From assembly GCF_029714285.1 (NCBI RefSeq), contig NZ_CP121662.1, positions 992,001-1,056,000 on the forward strand: a stretch of 64,000 bases of DNA, given 5' to 3'. Position numbers and translations under genes: made by a program. Shown here piece by piece: positions 18,783 through 26,893 of this stretch; position 1 is the first letter of the stretch; the number at the start of each line of letters is the position of its first letter. The notes below the pieces were generated by a model. The model saw nothing but the letters and a program-made list of their open reading frames with translations, was not told where the DNA came from and did no database searches. Source of the DNA: Rhizobium sp. CB3090. GTDB lineage: Bacteria > Pseudomonadota > Alphaproteobacteria > Rhizobiales > Rhizobiaceae.

Positions 18783-18828
18783 GCAGCGGCGAGTAGCGCC
18801 GGCGTCTGGACTATGCTAGGCTTTGTTT

Positions 18829-19020
18829 ATGTGCGATTTGAAACGGAAATCGGATTTTGAGAGCCACGAGCGCTCATTGACCGGCCCAGCCTCCGCTGAG
18901 CCGGGCTACGATGATTGGGTAAAGACAACGATTGAAACTGCAGTGGCCGAAGCTGACGCGCATCCGGAGGATTGGATTCCTCTTGAAGAGATAATGAAAA
19001 AGTTTGGCCTTGAACGTTAG
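18829..19020 (+). CDS. Antitoxin of a type II toxin-antitoxin pair
   Basis: 63-aa acidic protein with a Trp-Val-Lys-Thr-Thr-Ile-Glu-x-Ala-Val-Ala-Glu-Ala helix and an ending Pro-Leu-Glu-Glu-Ile-Met-Lys-Lys-Phe. This pattern is typical of the stability-determinant antitoxins that precede ParE/RelE toxins. ATG at 18829 is preferred over a position two codons upstream. The last 17 bases overlap the toxin frame. It lies 46 bp after gatA and may be partly read from the gatA promoter. Confidence 0.72.
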   Translation: MCDLKRKSDFESHERSLTGPASAEPGYDDWVKTTIETAVAEADAHPEDWIPLEEIMKKFGLER

Positions 19021-19294
19021 TTTTACGCCTCGGGCTTCTTCTAATCTGGAAGCCATCCATCAGTATATCTCTGATGCTGATGTGGGTGCAGCGGAACGCG
19101 TTATCGCAAGGATAGTGCAGGCAATTATCATGCTGGAGCGTTTTCCAATGCTGGGGCGGATTGGCCGAGTGCCTGGAACCCGCGAACTGCCAATAGTCCG
19201 TCTACCCTATTTCGCCGTTTATCGTATTGTGAGCGAGACCGAGATTAATGTTCTCGCTGTGATCCATGAACGGCAAAAATTCCCCAAATTATAA
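19004..19294 (+). CDS. ParE/RelE-superfamily toxin
   Basis: 96-aa toxin of the ParE/RelE fold. Features are the N-terminal Phe-Thr-Pro-Arg-Ala-x-x-x-Leu-Glu-Ala-Ile, a central Phe-Pro-Met-Leu-Gly-Arg block, Thr-Arg-Glu-Leu-Pro, Tyr-Phe-Ala-Val-Tyr-Arg-Ile, and the terminal Val-Ile-His-Glu-Arg-Gln-Lys motif. ParE members poison gyrase and RelE members cut mRNA. The His-x-Arg-Gln ending is closer to ParE, so gyrase is the likelier target, but this is inference. The start is TTG at 19004, inside the end of the antitoxin gene, which couples the two. Confidence 0.85.
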   Translation: MALNVSFTPRASSNLEAIHQYISDADVGAAERVIARIVQAIIMLERFPMLGRIGRVPGTRELPIVRLPYFAVYRIVSETEINVLAVIHERQKFPKL

Positions 19295-19339
19295 TTGTGA
19301 GAGACGGAGCGGCATCCACAGGGACGCCGCCATACTTGT

Positions 19340-19597
19340 TTACCTATTATCCAACTGCGCTCTCACCAGCCGCAATCCCTGCTCCGTGATCCGATAAGGA
19401 TGACCGTCCGAGGATTTGATGGCCCTCAGGCGTTTGAGTTTTCGGAAGAGATCGAGGCCGAAGCCGGGATAGAGCCAGCCGTCGCGCGTGAAGCAACGGA
19501 CGGTCTCGATCTTCCTGTTTTCGGAGCGGTTGATTTCGATGCGGCCGCCTTGGGCGAGCAGATGCAGAATGCGCTGTTCGGCGCGGGAAATATCCAT
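19340..19597 (-). CDS. YjhX-type (UPF0386) protein
   Basis: 85-aa winged-helix-like protein of the UPF0386 family, the same length as E. coli YjhX and with the same ending (Val-Arg-Ala-Gln-Leu-Asp-Asn-Arg). The N-terminal Ser-Arg-Ala-Glu-Gln-Arg-Ile-Leu-His and Gly-Gly-Arg-Ile are also conserved. YjhX has been proposed to be the toxin of the YjhX-YjhQ pair, where YjhQ is a GNAT acetyltransferase. Here an acetyltransferase lies head-to-head 296 bp away. ATG at 19597 was preferred over an open extension of 31 codons. Convergent with the ParE-like toxin gene, 45 bp apart. The 296-bp gap to the next gene shows no other recognisable feature. Confidence 0.85.
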   Translation of the reverse strand: MDISRAEQRILHLLAQGGRIEINRSENRKIETVRCFTRDGWLYPGFGLDLFRKLKRLRAIKSSDGHPYRITEQGLRLVRAQLDNR

Positions 19598-19893
19598 GGT
19601 TTCAAGATCCGGAAAGCGCCGTAAGGCGCGACAAAACGATCCGACATTCCCTTGGGGAAGTCGGGGCTTCGTTTCGGGCCCAGCGCGCAAGAAAGACTTG
19701 CGGGCAGGGCCTTTACCGGGTCTGAGACAAGGTGGACATCAAGACTCCATTGATGCCTAATGTCTAAAGCAGGTTGTATTCACGGTCAAGTTTCACGCTG
19801 TTAAACATAGGTCGCCATCCTGCGCCTGTTCTCATTTGGCGGCTGGAAAAAGCCCTTTTCCGGTGTTTTACTGCTGAAAACGGCGGGGGCCTG

Positions 19894-20403
19894 ATGATCC
19901 ATATTCGCAATGCCCACGAGGGAGAGACGGAGATATTGGTCAATATCGGCCTGCGGTCGTGGCAGACGGCTATGCGGTCGATCGGCGGCACGGATGCGCT
20001 GCTCGATGGTGCCAGAGAAGCCTTCTCGAATTTCACCCGCGGCTCCTGGCTGACGATCACGATCGTGGAGCTGAACGGACTGGTTGCCGGCTGGGCGGCT
20101 CGTGAAGCGCTTGACGAGAATATTTCCGATTTCTGGATCGATCCCGATCACCTTCGGCAGGGACTTGGTTCGGCATTGCTGGCGCAGATCGAGAAAGACG
20201 TTCTGGAGCAGGGGCTGGAGAAGGTCGCGGTACAGACCCACGCCAGCAACACCGATGCGATCGAATTCTTCAAAGCGCACGGCTATGCCATTCATTGGCT
20301 CTCCGTCGACTATTCTCCGAAGCTCGATCGCGACGTGCCGACGGTCGGCCTTTCGAAACCGCTGCTCGACAGCGGTGACGGGACCTATGGCACGGGCATA
20401 TAA
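19894..20403 (+). CDS. GNAT family N-acetyltransferase
   Basis: 169-aa acetyltransferase of the GNAT fold. Motif A reads Leu-Arg-Gln-Gly-Leu-Gly-Ser-Ala-Leu near residue 87, and the C-terminal Asn-Thr-Asp-Ala-Ile-Glu-Phe-Phe-Lys-Ala-His-Gly helix is typical. The frame extends 40 codons upstream, but ATG at 19894 has a GGGGG site 6-7 nt before it. It lies 87 bp before gatB on the same strand and divergent from the yjhX-like gene. That recalls the yjhX-yjhQ pairing, although here the two are not in one operon. Confidence 0.84.
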   Translation: MIHIRNAHEGETEILVNIGLRSWQTAMRSIGGTDALLDGAREAFSNFTRGSWLTITIVELNGLVAGWAAREALDENISDFWIDPDHLRQGLGSALLAQIEKDVLEQGLEKVAVQTHASNTDAIEFFKAHGYAIHWLSVDYSPKLDRDVPTVGLSKPLLDSGDGTYGTGI

Positions 20404-20490
20404 CGGCAGCGGGGCGCTGAAAGTCTTGCGCCGCACCGCCAATTGCTCTACCTCACAGAGTTCAGAAGAACAGCATTTCAAGAGCCTCTC

Positions 20491-21996
20491 ATGACCATTG
20501 TCGACGTCCGCACGCCAGATCCGAAGCGCTTCATTCCCGGTGCCACCGGTGATTGGGAAGTTGTTGTCGGGATGGAAGTCCATGCCCAGGTGTTGAGCAA
20601 GTCCAAGCTCTTTTCCGGTGCTTCGACCGAGTTCGGCAAGCCGCAGAATTCCAACGTCTCGCTCGTCGACGCCGCCATGCCCGGCATGCTGCCCGTCATC
20701 AATGAGGAATGCGTCAAGCAGGCGGTTCGCACCGGCCTCGGTCTGAAGGCTCAGATCAACAAGCGCTCGGTCTTCGACCGCAAGAACTATTTCTATCCCG
20801 ACCTGCCGCAGGGCTATCAAATCTCGCAGTACAAGGATCCGATTGTCGGCGAAGGCAAGATCGTCATCTCGCTCGGCCCGGATCGCCAGGGGCAGTTCGA
20901 GGACATCGAGATCGGCATCGAGCGTCTGCATCTGGAGCAGGACGCCGGTAAGTCGATGCACGACCAGCACGCCACCATGTCCTATGTCGACCTCAACCGT
21001 TCCGGCGTGGCGTTGATGGAAATCGTCTCCAAGCCGGACATGCGTTCGTCGGACGAGGCGAAGGCCTATATGACCAAGTTGCGCTCGATCGTGCGTTATC
21101 TCGGCACTTGCGATGGCAACATGGACGAAGGCTCCATGCGCGCCGATGTCAACGTCTCTGTCCGCCGTCCGGGTGGAGAGTTCGGCACACGCTGCGAAAT
21201 CAAGAACGTCAACTCGATCCGTTTCATCGGCCAGGCAATCGAATACGAAGCGCGCCGCCAGATTGCCATCCTCGAGGATGGTGGCACGATCGATCAGGAA
21301 ACCCGCCTGTTCGATCCGAATAAGGGCGAAACGCGGTCCATGCGCTCGAAGGAAGATGCGCATGATTACCGCTATTTCCCCGACCCGGACCTGCTGCCGC
21401 TCGAATTCGACGACGCATTTATCGATGCCTTGAGGGCCAATCTGACGGAACTGCCCGACGACAAGAAGGAGCGTTTCGTTCGCGAGCTGGGCCTGTCCGT
21501 CTACGACGCCTCCGTGCTCGTCTCGGAAAAGGCGATTGCCGATTATTTCGAAACGGTCGCCGCCGGCCGTGACGGCAAGATCGCGGCAAACTGGGTCATC
21601 AACGACCTCTTGGGCGCCTTGAACAGAACCGGCAAAACCATTGAGGAGACTCCGGTTTCGCCCGCCCAGCTCGGTGCCATCATCGACCTGATCAAGGCCG
21701 AAACCATCTCCGGTAAGATCGCCAAGGACCTGTTTGAAATCGTGCTCAACGAGGGTGGCGATCCCGCCGAGATCGTTGAGGCCCGCGGCATGAAGCAGGT
21801 CACGGACACCGGCGCCATCGAGAAGGCCGTCGACGAGATCATCGCCGCCAATCCGGATCAGGTCGCCAAGGTCAAGGCCAAGCCGACGCTTGCCGGCTGG
21901 TTCGTTGGTCAGGTGATGAAGTCGACCGGTGGCAAGGCCAATCCGCAGGCAGTACAAGCCCTCGTCAAGGCCAAGCTCGGCATCGAAGAGGAATAG
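20491..21996 (+). CDS. gatB: Aspartyl/glutamyl-tRNA amidotransferase subunit B
   Basis: 501-aa subunit that activates the misacylated Glu/Asp-tRNA by phosphorylation and receives ammonia from GatA. Visible are the catalytic-domain start Val-Gly-Met-Glu-Val-His-Ala-Gln-Val, the [14 protein letters not shown] motif, Met-Asp-Glu-Gly-Ser-Met-Arg-x-Asp-Val-Asn, and the C-terminal YqeY-like tail domain with Gly-Trp-Phe-Val-Gly-Gln-Val-Met-Lys. ATG at 20491 has an AAGAG site. An acetyltransferase gene starts 5 bp after the stop codon. Confidence 0.97.
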   Translation: MTIVDVRTPDPKRFIPGATGDWEVVVGMEVHAQVLSKSKLFSGASTEFGKPQNSNVSLVDAAMPGMLPVINEECVKQAVRTGLGLKAQINKRSVFDRKNYFYPDLPQGYQISQYKDPIVGEGKIVISLGPDRQGQFEDIEIGIERLHLEQDAGKSMHDQHATMSYVDLNRSGVALMEIVSKPDMRSSDEAKAYMTKLRSIVRYLGTCDGNMDEGSMRADVNVSVRRPGGEFGTRCEIKNVNSIRFIGQAIEYEARRQIAILEDGGTIDQETRLFDPNKGETRSMRSKEDAHDYRYFPDPDLLPLEFDDAFIDALRANLTELPDDKKERFVRELGLSVYDASVLVSEKAIADYFETVAAGRDGKIAANWVINDLLGALNRTGKTIEETPVSPAQLGAIIDLIKAETISGKIAKDLFEIVLNEGGDPAEIVEARGMKQVTDTGAIEKAVDEIIAANPDQVAKVKAKPTLAGWFVGQVMKSTGGKANPQAVQALVKAKLGIEEE

Positions 21997-22001
21997 CTCA
22001 C

Positions 22002-22505
22002 GTGTATTTCGTCCGCACGGCCGGCGAGCAGGATCTCGAGAAGGTCCGCGACCTTCTCGTGGAGACATGGCACGCGGCTTATGACCGGCACTTTGGCGTG
22101 GCGAAGGTTGATGAGCTGATTGAGCTACTGCTGTCGCCGGCCAAGCTGAGAGCGCGGTTGGCAAAGCGGCAATCCGAATTCCTGGTCGCCGACAACGGTG
22201 AGGATATTGGCGGCATGGGCTATGCCGTCATGTCCGAGCAAATGACCAAGACCGTTCTCCTTCACATGCTCTATGTCCGTCCGTCACTGCAGCGCAACGG
22301 CATCGGCCGCGATATCTTCGCCGAGCTGGAAACCTGCTTTCCGGATGCCGAGGTCATGCGCCTCGACGTCGAGCCCGACAATGCCGAAGCGATCGCCTTC
22401 TATCAGGCCCACGGTTTTGCCGAGGTCGGCCGCAACGAGAATGCGGGACCAGGACAGTCGGGTATTCCGGCGCTGGTGTTTGAGAAGCGGCTGGCGAGCC
22501 ATTAA
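22002..22505 (+). CDS. GNAT family N-acetyltransferase
   Basis: 167-aa GNAT enzyme. Motif A is Gln-Arg-Asn-Gly-Ile-Gly-Arg-Asp-Ile near residue 99, followed by Val-Glu-Pro-Asp-Asn-Ala-Glu-Ala-Ile-Ala-Phe-Tyr-Gln, a standard acetyl-CoA-side helix. The start is GTG at 22002, only 5 bp after gatB, with the gatB end serving as the ribosome-site region, so it is probably cotranscribed with gatB. The N-terminal Thr-Trp-His-Ala-Ala-Tyr-Asp pattern is common to many small-molecule acetyltransferases. Substrate unknown. Confidence 0.86.
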   Translation: MYFVRTAGEQDLEKVRDLLVETWHAAYDRHFGVAKVDELIELLLSPAKLRARLAKRQSEFLVADNGEDIGGMGYAVMSEQMTKTVLLHMLYVRPSLQRNGIGRDIFAELETCFPDAEVMRLDVEPDNAEAIAFYQAHGFAEVGRNENAGPGQSGIPALVFEKRLASH

Positions 22506-22520
22506 ACGGACCAGAAGAAT

Positions 22521-22994
22521 TTGGCGACCAATACAACCGATCTGTTGATCCGCGAAGCCCAGGAGGCGGACCTCAGCGCCTTGATCGCCCTCTTCGCCGC
22601 CGATGCTCTCGGCGATCACGGTGACACCACCGATCCCGCCGCTTACGATGATTATCTCCGCGCCTTCCGTGCGATCCAATCATCGCCCGACCAGACGCTT
22701 TATGTCGCCGAACTCCGCGGCGAGGTCGTCGGCACTTTCCAGACCATGATCACCACATCGCTGACTGGCCGCGGGTCTTCCGCAATGATTATCGAAGCGG
22801 TTCAGACACGCTCGGAGCTGCGCGGGCAGGGGATTGGGGCAGCGATGATCAATTTTTGTATTGCCGAGGCAAAAAGCCGCGGCATGCGGCTGGTGCAGTT
22901 GACATCGAACGCCGCGCGCAAGGATGCCCATCGATTCTATGAGAGATTGGGTTTCAAGCCCAGTCACCTCGGCTTCAAGATGGCTTTGAAATGA
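22521..22994 (+). CDS. GNAT family N-acetyltransferase
   Basis: 157-aa GNAT enzyme with motif A Leu-Arg-Gly-Gln-Gly-Ile-Gly-Ala-Ala-Met near residue 99 and the terminal Asp-Ala-His-Arg-Phe-Tyr-Glu-Arg-Leu-Gly-Phe. This ending is typical of the group annotated as aminoglycoside- or aminotriazole-type acetyltransferases, but the substrate cannot be told. TTG at 22521 is the likely start, with AGAAG upstream and a 15-bp gap from the previous acetyltransferase. It is the third acetyltransferase within 3.1 kb. The three share only the fold, so they do not look like a recent tandem duplication. Confidence 0.82.
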   Translation: MATNTTDLLIREAQEADLSALIALFAADALGDHGDTTDPAAYDDYLRAFRAIQSSPDQTLYVAELRGEVVGTFQTMITTSLTGRGSSAMIIEAVQTRSELRGQGIGAAMINFCIAEAKSRGMRLVQLTSNAARKDAHRFYERLGFKPSHLGFKMALK

Positions 22995-23098
22995 CCGCTT
23001 TTCCCGCTGGAATCACTGGACAAGGCGGCATAGTGGCGGCATAAGCAAGCGATCGAATTCTGGTTTCGCCTGCTCCCAACGGGCACAAGGATAAAGAC

Positions 23099-23497
23099 AT
23101 GTGGAATTTACTCGTTCAAACCTTTACGTGGTGGAACAGTCAGACGATGGGAACTCGCTTCGCGACCTGGCGGTTCGGCAAGCGCGTCGGCGAGGATGAA
23201 TTCGGCAATGTCTACTATGAGGGCGGTACGTCCTCCTACGGTCTTCCGAAGCGCTGGGTGATCTACAAGGGTTATGCCGAAGCCTCCGCCATTCCTCCGG
23301 GCTGGCACGGCTGGATGCACCACCGCACCGATGTTCCGCCGACCAAGGACAATTACGTTGCCAAGGAATGGCAGAAGCCACACCGCGCCAATCCGACCGG
23401 TTCGCCGCAGGCCTATCGTCCGCCGGGATCGCTGGCCGTTGCCGGCGAACGTCCGCGCGTGACCGGCGATTACGACGCCTGGACGCCGGGCAACTAA
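23099..23497 (+). CDS. NDUFA12-family NADH:ubiquinone oxidoreductase subunit
   Basis: 132-aa homologue of the mitochondrial complex I accessory subunit NDUFA12 (B17.2), found in alphaproteobacteria. The conserved block Gly-x-Asp-Glu-Phe-Gly-Asn-x-Tyr-Tyr-Glu and Arg-Trp-Val-Ile-Tyr, then Pro-Pro-x-Trp-His-Gly-Trp-Met-His-His, is fully present. The C-terminus is Pro-rich with Gly-Asp-Tyr-Asp-Ala-Trp. It is thought to associate with the peripheral arm of complex I. The nuo operon itself is not in this window. A DUF2155 gene follows, a pairing seen widely in rhizobia. Confidence 0.93.
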   Translation: MWNLLVQTFTWWNSQTMGTRFATWRFGKRVGEDEFGNVYYEGGTSSYGLPKRWVIYKGYAEASAIPPGWHGWMHHRTDVPPTKDNYVAKEWQKPHRANPTGSPQAYRPPGSLAVAGERPRVTGDYDAWTPGN

Positions 23498-23536
23498 GCA
23501 CGGAGGGGCCGGCTCGTCCTTTGGCCACAATTGGCC

Positions 23537-23645
23537 TCTAGAGCAGTTCCAGGAAAAGTGCGAAGCGGTTTTCCGTCCTGAATGCGTAAAAAAACAAAGA
23601 GATAGAGCGGGGAAAGCGATTCCATGAAACGCTGAACCGCTCTAG
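23537..23645. repeat. Rhizobial intergenic palindromic element (RIME-like)
   Basis: A 109-bp intergenic unit bounded by CTAGAGC (23538-23544) and its inverse GCTCTAG (23639-23645). Inside it are two hairpins: GGAAAA/TTTTCC around 23551-23574, and TAGAGCGG/CCGCTCTA (23603-23610 with 23637-23644). The first half matches my recollection of a sequence dispersed in many copies in Rhizobium chromosomes. It lies between the NDUFA12 and DUF2155 genes and does not interrupt either. Only one copy is in this window, so the repeat nature is from prior knowledge. Confidence 0.6.
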
Positions 23646-23706
23646 GCGCAGAACATGCCGGCTCGTGCTCGGCGCTTTGACCGAGACCAAGCGGAGATTG
23701 GCGGAT

Positions 23707-24147
23707 ATGACGTTTTTCACGCGGAGCGCTTCTTTGCGTGTGATATCAGGAGTGGCGCTTGCCCTTGCTGCGGGCGCTGTCTTGCCGCCGTCCGCCGAGG
23801 CTGCCCGCATCTCCAACCCCGTCGCCGTCTTCTCCGGCCTCGACAAGATCACCGGCCGCATCACTACGTTCGATGTCTATATCAACGAGACCGTGCAGTT
23901 CGGCGCGCTGCAGGTGACGCCGAAGGCTTGCTATTCGCGTGACGATACCGAGCAGCAGAAGGTCGACGGCTTTGTCGAAGTGGACGAGATCACCCTCGAC
24001 CGCCGCATCCGCCGCATCTTCACCGGCTGGATGTTCGCCGACAGCCCCGGCCTCAACGCCGTCGAACATCCGATCTATGACGTCTGGCTGAAAGAGTGCA
24101 AGCAGAAGTCGGATATCCCGCCGCCGGACAGCGCTGGCGCCAAGTAG
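23707..24147 (+). CDS. DUF2155 family exported protein
   Basis: 146-aa exported protein of the DUF2155 family. A signal peptide is clear (Arg near residues 6-11, hydrophobic core to about 30, Ala-x-Ala site near 33-36). The mature part holds the family motif Ala-x-Leu-x-Gly-Leu-Asp-Lys-like start (Phe-Ser-Gly-Leu-Asp-Lys-Ile-Thr-Gly-Arg), two cysteines, and Phe-Thr-Gly-Trp-Met-Phe-Ala. ATG at 23707 was chosen over an upstream start because it places the signal peptide properly. The function is unknown. In many rhizobia it lies next to aat; here two extra genes intervene. Confidence 0.88.
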   Translation: MTFFTRSASLRVISGVALALAAGAVLPPSAEAARISNPVAVFSGLDKITGRITTFDVYINETVQFGALQVTPKACYSRDDTEQQKVDGFVEVDEITLDRRIRRIFTGWMFADSPGLNAVEHPIYDVWLKECKQKSDIPPPDSAGAK

Positions 24148-24231
24148 ACACGTTCTCTTCCAAACGTTGACCATGCCGCAAGATTGGCGCGCAAAGATCA
24201 GTCTGTTACGAGCAATCTTGTGGCAAGCCAG

Positions 24232-24870
24232 TCAGCCGATCTCCTTACCCGAGGCGGCGGCTTTGCATATCAGGTATCGATCGGCTTCGCCGGACAGGTC
24301 GACGACAACGCGCGTGCCGTCTTTGATCCTGCGCCGCATGATATCGGCGCAATCCGGATGGAGCAAAAGTTTCGCGCGTTCGTGCAGAGCCTGAAGCCGG
24401 GATCGTGAGATGCCCAATTCAGATGCGAGCAGGCGATCGAGGCGCATGCTGAAAGGAAGCGCGATCGCTAGATCGATCTCCAGCACTGACCCGCTATCCG
24501 TCTCGCCCAGCACCTCTCTTTGAACATCAGCATCGGCAAATTCGTCAACGCGTTGAGCCTTGCGTCTCAATGCGTCGAGATCGAATTCCCGCGCCCGTAT
24601 CCACTCGGGATCGTTGCCTTGAAGTGCCTCCAGAGTAGGGGGATTGAGATCACGGATAGCCTGGCGCTCGAAGAGCGTCCGGTTCCATGTCTTGTCGCAG
24701 CCCACGCATTTATAGATGAGCCAGGCATCGAGTTTCTTGCCGTTGGCGTTGAGCCTGATCTTACCGCTCGACTTGAAAGGCTTGTGGCATCCGCATCCGC
24801 TGCAGGCGATCCATGGCTTAGGAGCAGTTCGAGGATTGATGGTCCATCGGACCTTGAGAATATTGCACAT
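24232..24870 (-). CDS. DUF1062 family protein
   Basis: 212-aa cytoplasmic protein of the DUF1062 family. The N-terminal part contains Cys-Ser-Gly-Cys-Gly-Cys (about residue 24) and Cys-Val-Gly-Cys (about 57), a likely zinc site, with Ala-Trp-Leu-Ile-Tyr-Lys-Cys between. The C-terminal half includes an S4-like stretch (Leu-Ala-Ser-Glu-Leu-Gly-Ile-Ser-Arg-Ser-Arg-Leu), suggesting RNA binding, but this is inference. ATG at 24870 was preferred to a TTG at 24903. It is convergent with the DUF2155 gene and has no clear partner. Confidence 0.78.
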   Translation of the reverse strand: MCNILKVRWTINPRTAPKPWIACSGCGCHKPFKSSGKIRLNANGKKLDAWLIYKCVGCDKTWNRTLFERQAIRDLNPPTLEALQGNDPEWIRAREFDLDALRRKAQRVDEFADADVQREVLGETDSGSVLEIDLAIALPFSMRLDRLLASELGISRSRLQALHERAKLLLHPDCADIMRRRIKDGTRVVVDLSGEADRYLICKAAASGKEIG

Positions 24871-25239
24871 ACCGTCTTGGTCTTCCGTTCGGAAGTTCAC
24901 CAAGTTGGCGGTAAGACATGCCCATTACGGGCGCGGCATGGCGATGTTTCGGACGGCTGAAGAGCTGAGACAGCAATGGCTGCGCATGGCGCATTTCAAC
25001 AATGCCAAACCGGTCCCAGGCCACCACCCGATGAACATGATCATACGTCCGGCAGCGATGACGCTGCCCTGACATACAGGGTGAAATTGGATGAGACCGG
25101 TATTTACGACGGCAAAGTGGAACCTCGATGCGCCAATGCTCTTTAAGCGAGTGTTAGCAGATAAAAACGAGGATTTGAAGCCTGAACGGCTCGAAAAAGC
25201 CTCTGGCCTTTCCGCACACCTAGACGGCCGGAGCGGTTC
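24871..25239. other. Intergenic region between DUF1062 and DUF2167 genes
   Basis: About 370 bp with no confident gene. A plus-strand frame of 44 codons (24938-25072) encodes a helical-looking peptide with an Ala-Glu-Glu-Leu-Arg-Gln-Gln-Trp-Leu stretch, but it has no strong ribosome site and I do not recognise it. It could be a remnant. The region must also hold the DUF1062 promoter on the minus strand, although no good -35/-10 pair was identified. Confidence 0.4.
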
Positions 25240-26196
25240 TCAGGCGTCAGTGCTTTTATCCCGGCGAAACGCACCAAGGATCTTGCGTCCCAGGGCGGCA
25301 ACGCCGGCGACAACGACGATCAGCCCTTTCTTCAACGCCAGGAGCGCTACGCCGAAGCTCTTGAAGAAGCCGAGGATGATCGCCAGGAAGCCGAGTTTTG
25401 CAGCAATCTTCACGCCGGCACCGGCGGCGATCATGCCCGCCATGCTGTAGGCGGCGATCTTGTCGCCATTGACAAAGTCGGCATAGCGCTTGCCGCTGTC
25501 ATATTGCACGGCGTTGATGACATTCGGGATGGCATCGTTGATTTCTTTCAACTGATTGAGGCCGGCCACGAAATCGAGCTCCATGACGCCTTCGCGACCG
25601 AGCACGCGCACGGAATAGTTCAGCGTATGCGGACCATTGGGATCCTTGCCGAAGATAAGGTCGCGGGCCCAGTGAAGCGCATGGGTTGCCTTGTCGTAAT
25701 GCGGCGGCTCGGCCCAGCCCACCAAAGTGATCGGAGCGAAGCCTTCTTTCTCGCGTTCGGGATTGTCTTCCTTGATTCCATCCTGAATCTGTTTCAGCAG
25801 GGCGTTGTAGTCTGTCGACGCAGCGTCATCGTCGGAGACATGGCCGCTGCCGTCGTATTCGACGACCGAGCCCCAAGTGCGCTGATCCGTCGGCGCATAT
25901 TTTGCCGGGAAGATCATGCCGAGCGTACCTTCGGCGGCATTGCTCGGATTACCCCAGAGCTGAACCAGCACTTTTCGGGTGTCGGCCGGGTTAAGATAGT
26001 AGAACTGATCGGAGACGTTCAGCGTCGCGTTCGCGCCGGGCAATTTGATCGGTCCCCGCTGAAAGTCGATCGTCTTCAGCACGGCTCCTTCGTCGCTCTC
26101 TGGCGCGTCGGTGCCGAACATGTCGTGAAAGGATTTGGCGTCGGCCTGCGTTGCGACCAATGCGGCGAGAAAGATGATTGCAAGATATATTTTCAA
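25240..26196 (-). CDS. DUF2167 family membrane protein
   Basis: 318-aa protein with a cleavable signal peptide (residues 1-20, Ala-Asp-Ala site) and a long outer-facing domain rich in aromatic and charged residues. Two C-terminal hydrophobic segments follow (about residues 248-285), then a basic tail. This layout and the Asn-Val-Ser-Asp-x-Phe-x-Tyr-Leu and Gly-x-Ile-Phe-Pro patterns match DUF2167, a family of unknown function. It has an own start about 70 bp before the aat stop on the same strand, so it may be the last gene of the aroQ-accB-accC-aat run or a separate insertion. Confidence 0.87.
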   Translation of the reverse strand: MKIYLAIIFLAALVATQADAKSFHDMFGTDAPESDEGAVLKTIDFQRGPIKLPGANATLNVSDQFYYLNPADTRKVLVQLWGNPSNAAEGTLGMIFPAKYAPTDQRTWGSVVEYDGSGHVSDDDAASTDYNALLKQIQDGIKEDNPEREKEGFAPITLVGWAEPPHYDKATHALHWARDLIFGKDPNGPHTLNYSVRVLGREGVMELDFVAGLNQLKEINDAIPNVINAVQYDSGKRYADFVNGDKIAAYSMAGMIAAGAGVKIAAKLGFLAIILGFFKSFGVALLALKKGLIVVVAGVAALGRKILGAFRRDKSTDA

Positions 26197-26266
26197 GATA
26201 CTACCCCCGGCTGCTGTGCCGAACGTAGCGGATTCTTGATTTAAATCAACGCATATACGTGGATTC

Positions 26267-26890
26267 TCAACTGCCGGTGAAGCTCAGATTGGGCGATTCC
26301 ATCGCTTTTTCAAGCATCCTGGCATATTGATCCTTCGGCACGTCTATTGCGCCGAATGTCCTCAAATGCTCCGTGGTGAATTGAGTATCGAGCAGGGTGA
26401 AGCCGCGCTGCTTGAGGCGCTCTACGAGATAGACAAGACAGATCTTCGAGGCGTCCGTGCGGCGCGAAAACATGCTCTCGCCGAAGAAGGCCGAGCCCAG
26501 CGATACGCCGTAGAGCCCGCCAACCAGTTTGCTCCCTTCCCAGGCCTCGACGGAGTGAGCGTGGCCGATATGGTTCAGGGTCGAATAGAGCGACTTGATG
26601 GTCTTGTTGATCCAGGTGCTTGGCCGGCCGCTGGTCTGCTCGGCGCAGGCGGCGATGACGGCGTCGAAATCCGTGTTGAACCTGATATCGAAGGGCTTGT
26701 GGCGAATGGTCTTCGCGAGGCTTTTCGAAACATGGAAAGTGTCGAGCGGCAGCACGCCGCGCAGCTCAGGCTCGACCCAGAAGATTTCCGGATCATCAGC
26801 CGATTCCGCCATCGGGAAGAGACCTATGGAATAGGCGCGCAGCAGGATCTCAGGAGTAATGCCCGGATTTCTGCTGCGCGGTCCTGCCAT
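26267..26890 (-). CDS. aat: Leucyl/phenylalanyl-tRNA--protein transferase
   Basis: 207-aa transferase that adds Leu or Phe from tRNA to N-terminal Arg/Lys, marking proteins for ClpSAP degradation (N-end rule). Family motifs are present: Gly-Leu-Phe-Pro-Met-Ala near residue 22, Trp-Val-Glu-Pro-Glu-x-Arg-Gly near 34, His-Ser-Val-Glu-Ala-Trp near 111, Gly-Gly-Leu-Tyr-Gly-Val near 124, and Phe-Gly-Glu-Ser-Met-Phe. It starts 3 bp after accC on the same strand, so it belongs to the accBC operon. Confidence 0.95.
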   Translation of the reverse strand: MAGPRSRNPGITPEILLRAYSIGLFPMAESADDPEIFWVEPELRGVLPLDTFHVSKSLAKTIRHKPFDIRFNTDFDAVIAACAEQTSGRPSTWINKTIKSLYSTLNHIGHAHSVEAWEGSKLVGGLYGVSLGSAFFGESMFSRRTDASKICLVYLVERLKQRGFTLLDTQFTTEHLRTFGAIDVPKDQYARMLEKAMESPNLSFTGS

Positions 26891-26893
26891 AGG

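Noticed and set aside
19801..22164. 787-codon minus-strand open frame
   Set aside because: Antisense to an acetyltransferase gene and gatB, both of which have clear family motifs; no ribosome site.
19894..22994. Three acetyltransferase genes around gatB as a recent tandem duplication
   Set aside because: They share the GNAT motif A but little else in sequence, length or start region, so a recent duplication is not supported.
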